Below are positions 62,036 to 64,000 of a stretch of DNA of 64,000 nucleotides, one piece after another; positions within the stretch are counted from its first letter, which is position 1, and every line of letters begins with the position of its first letter. The stretch is taken from positions 62,001-126,000 of the forward strand of contig NZ_CP028844.1 in the NCBI RefSeq assembly GCF_003058325.1, read 5' to 3'. The position numbers were made by a program, and so were the translations under genes. The DNA is from Methylobacterium currus (GTDB taxonomy: Bacteria > Pseudomonadota > Alphaproteobacteria > Rhizobiales > Beijerinckiaceae). The notes under the pieces are model-generated. The model was not told where the DNA came from and made no database searches. It worked only from the letters and a program-made list of their open reading frames with translations.

Positions 62036-63271
62036 ATGACGAACGCCCCTCTCACCCGGCGGACGATGCTGGGCGGCCTCGCCGCGCCCGCCCTCGTTTC
62101 ACCCGCCGTCTTGGGCCTGTCCGGCCGCGGCGCCCGGGCTGCTGCTGGCGGCCCGGTCACGATCGGCGCGCTCAGCGACCTGTCCTCGGCCTACGCGGAT
62201 ATCAGCGGCCCGGCGCTGGTGAAGTCCGTCCAGATGGCGATCGACGATTTCGGTCCCTGCCTCGGCCAGAAGGCGAGGCTCGTCTCCGCCGATTGCCAGC
62301 TCAAGCCGGACGTGTCCTCGGCCATCGCCCGGCGCTGGTACGACCAGGAGGGCGTCGACGCGATCATCGACCTGCCCTCGACCGCCATCGCGCTCGCGAT
62401 CATGCAGCTCTCGGCCGAGCGCCGAAAAATCGTGCTCGCCACCAGCCCGGGCTCGTCGGACATCACCGGCAAGTTCTGTTCGCCCTACACGACGCAATGG
62501 ACCTACGATTCGCACGCGATGGCGAAGACGATCGGCCCGGCGATCGTCCGGGACGGCGGCGACAGCTGGTTCTTCATCGCGGCCGATTACGGGTTCGGCG
62601 CGGCGCTCGTCAACGACATGACCCAGGTGGTGCAGGCGGCCGGCGCGAAGGTGCTGGGAACCGTCCGGGCGCCCCTCGGCACGCCCGACTTCTCCTCCTA
62701 CCTGCTCCAGGCGCAGGCCTCGGGGGCGAAGGTCGTCACGCTGGCCAATGGCGGCGCCGACGCGGTCAACTGCATCAAGCAGGCTCACGAGTTCGGGCTG
62801 CAGCGGGAGGGCCAGCGCGTCGCCGCGATGGTGCTGATGGACACCGACGTGCGCAGCATCGGGCTGCCGATCGCGCAAGGAACCCTGTTGGCGACCGCCT
62901 TCTACTGGGACCGGACCGCGGAATCCCGCGCCTGGTCGCAGCGCTTCCGCGCCCTCGTCGGGCGGATGCCGACCATGCTCCAGGCCTCGGCCTATAGCCA
63001 GGCGACGCATTACCTGAAGGCCGTGCAGGATGCCGGCACCCGGGACGCCGACCGCGTCATGGACAGGATGCGGGCGCTGCCCGTCGACGACTTCTACGTG
63101 AGGAATGGCCGGGTGCGGCAGGACGGGTTGATGCTGCACGACATGTATCTCGCCAAGGTCAAGCGGCCGTCCGAGTCGACGGCCGAGTGGGACCAGTACT
63201 CCCTCGTGGCGACCGTACCTGGCAGCGAGGCGTTCCGGCCCCTGCAGGGCAGTGCCTGCAAGCTCGTCTGA
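62036..63271 (+). CDS. Orphan ABC-type substrate-binding protein
   Basis: A 411-residue periplasmic binding protein with a Tat-type signal ('PLTRRTMLGGLAAPALV', cleavage near 'ARAAAG'). It shares 'IGALSDLSSAYADISGPALV', 'LVSADCQLKPDVS', 'DITGKFCSPYTTQWTYDSHA' and 'SWFFIAADYGFGAALVND' with the orphan paralogues at 35526 and 54363. The ATG follows a GGAGG site. It stands alone, with no transporter or enzyme gene on its strand nearby, downstream of the TetR gene and a large palindrome. Confidence 0.9.
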   Translation: MTNAPLTRRTMLGGLAAPALVSPAVLGLSGRGARAAAGGPVTIGALSDLSSAYADISGPALVKSVQMAIDDFGPCLGQKARLVSADCQLKPDVSSAIARRWYDQEGVDAIIDLPSTAIALAIMQLSAERRKIVLATSPGSSDITGKFCSPYTTQWTYDSHAMAKTIGPAIVRDGGDSWFFIAADYGFGAALVNDMTQVVQAAGAKVLGTVRAPLGTPDFSSYLLQAQASGAKVVTLANGGADAVNCIKQAHEFGLQREGQRVAAMVLMDTDVRSIGLPIAQGTLLATAFYWDRTAESRAWSQRFRALVGRMPTMLQASAYSQATHYLKAVQDAGTRDADRVMDRMRALPVDDFYVRNGRVRQDGLMLHDMYLAKVKRPSESTAEWDQYSLVATVPGSEAFRPLQGSACKLV

Positions 63272-63431
63272 GCCGGCCGCGCCGACACCATCGGTGAGGT
63301 CCGCCCGGGCTTCGCCCGGTCTCATGGTCCTCGCCGATGCAGGTGCGGCCGGATTGCGCCCCGCGGCGGCACGCCCGCGCGGCGCGGCGCGATCGCGCGG
63401 GTAGAACGTCGCGTCCCGACGCGGGCGAGCC

Positions 63432-64000
63432 TCAATCCGGGTTCGAGAACACGCGGCCGCCGATGAACGCCATCTCGCGGTCGGGTCGGGCCGGGCTGCC
63501 CTGCGAGCCATAGGCGAAGAAGAGGCGGCGGCTCTGCCCGTCCGGCCCGGTCAGGGTCAGCGTGTGGCGGTCCAGCGCGTAGCGCCCGCCTTCCGGCGCG
63601 CGCCGCCGGCCGATCGCGGAGCCCACCCCGGTGCTCGCGCCCGAATTCGTCGCCCCGACCGAGCCGCCGCGGCCGTAAGTCCCGTCCTGGCGGAAGTCGT
63701 AGCGGTTCGAGACCGCGATCGTCACGTCGCCGCCCATCGCGCTGGTGCCGCCGCCCGAGAGGCGCCGGTAGGAGCGCGCGATCGTCCGCTCGTCCGCCTC
63801 GGCCGGGAAGGCGCGGAAGAACGAGCCGTCCTGGAGCTTGTAGTCCTGCGGCTTGCCGTCCCGGCCGCTCAGCCGGTAGGCCTCGCCGATGCGGGTCCAG
63901 CGGCCGAACCGGCGCGGATGGGCGGCGCGCTCGGCCGCGAGGTCGACATCCTCGAGGGCGGCATCCGCGATCTCGTAGCTGGTGCCGTCGCCAAACAGGA
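63432..64000 (-). CDS. Unrecognised protein, C-terminal part (runs off the window)
   Basis: The frame is open from the window end to a TGA at 63432, giving at least 188 residues; the N-terminus is outside. I do not recognise the family. Visible parts are 'RFGRWTRIGEAYRLSGRDG' and 'SFFRAFPAEADERTIARSYR', then a Gly/Ser-rich stretch ('GRGGSVGATNSGASTGVGS'), and a C-terminus 'GRYALDRHTLTLTGPDGQSR' and 'RLFFAYGSQG' that looks like beta-strands, ending 'FIGGRVFSNPD'. It may be an exported or surface beta-rich protein. The gap between it and the preceding gene (63272-63431) shows nothing definite. Confidence 0.7.
   Translation of the reverse strand, partial: LFGDGTSYEIADAALEDVDLAAERAAHPRRFGRWTRIGEAYRLSGRDGKPQDYKLQDGSFFRAFPAEADERTIARSYRRLSGGGTSAMGGDVTIAVSNRYDFRQDGTYGRGGSVGATNSGASTGVGSAIGRRRAPEGGRYALDRHTLTLTGPDGQSRRLFFAYGSQGSPARPDREMAFIGGRVFSNPD

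Overview
This is a GC-rich (roughly 70% by eye) chromosomal stretch that looks like an alphaproteobacterium of the Methylobacteriaceae type. That placement is an inference from gene style, tight ATGA/GTGA overlaps, TTG/GTG starts preceded by strong GGAGG sites, and dispersed palindromes built on CCTCATCCTGAGG. I see no rRNA, tRNA, CRISPR array or prophage. Nearly everything is uptake plus catabolism: nine periplasmic substrate-binding proteins, two TRAP systems, one complete tripartite tricarboxylate (TctAB/Bug) system, two complete branched-chain-type ABC systems, and three binding proteins with no permease nearby.

Layout. 1-4129: a TRAP operon (DctP, then fused DctQM) whose permease is broken near its 3' end by an ISAs1-family element (about 2643-3904) with clear inverted repeats and target duplication; a strong terminator follows. 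4159-8712 (minus): thiolase-like protein lacking the nucleophilic Cys, its DUF35 partner, an ADP-forming acyl-CoA synthetase and a Bug binding protein. 9008-16791 (plus, divergent): Bug protein, split AtuA pair, TctB, TctA, IclR regulator and two enolase-superfamily enzymes, probably one locus with the minus-strand genes. 16834-21449 (plus): Liv-type ABC transporter with a fused LivM-LivG. 21588-26004 (minus): SDR, tandem-EthD protein, old yellow enzyme and KstD-like flavoprotein, divergent from a second Liv transporter (26259-31006) and an IclR regulator (31321-32178).

32188-40618: homogentisate region (maleylacetoacetate isomerase, fumarylacetoacetase, homogentisate dioxygenase, orphan binding protein, DUF2783 small protein, aromatic flavin monooxygenase, MBL-fold protein; all minus) with a divergent MarR gene and two near-identical operators. 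40857-41999: a PAS/HTH regulator whose C-terminus is frameshifted by an extra 8-bp repeat unit, next to an AT-rich island. 42491-49990 (minus): hexuronate operon (sugar-acid dehydrogenase, TRAP DctP and DctQM, GntR, UxuA, UxuB) headed by an 18-bp GntR-type palindrome. 50549-55592 (minus): orphan binding protein, acyl-CoA dehydrogenase, acyl-CoA ligase and amidase, flanked by dispersed palindromic repeats. 55997-60696 (minus): five-gene beta-oxidation-type operon, divergent from a TetR regulator. 62036-63271: a third orphan binding protein; 63432-64000: an unrecognised gene running off the end.

The modules share a plan of transporter or binding protein, CoA- or ring-processing enzymes, and a local regulator with its own palindrome. 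The substrate is reasonably clear only for the homogentisate and hexuronate modules.
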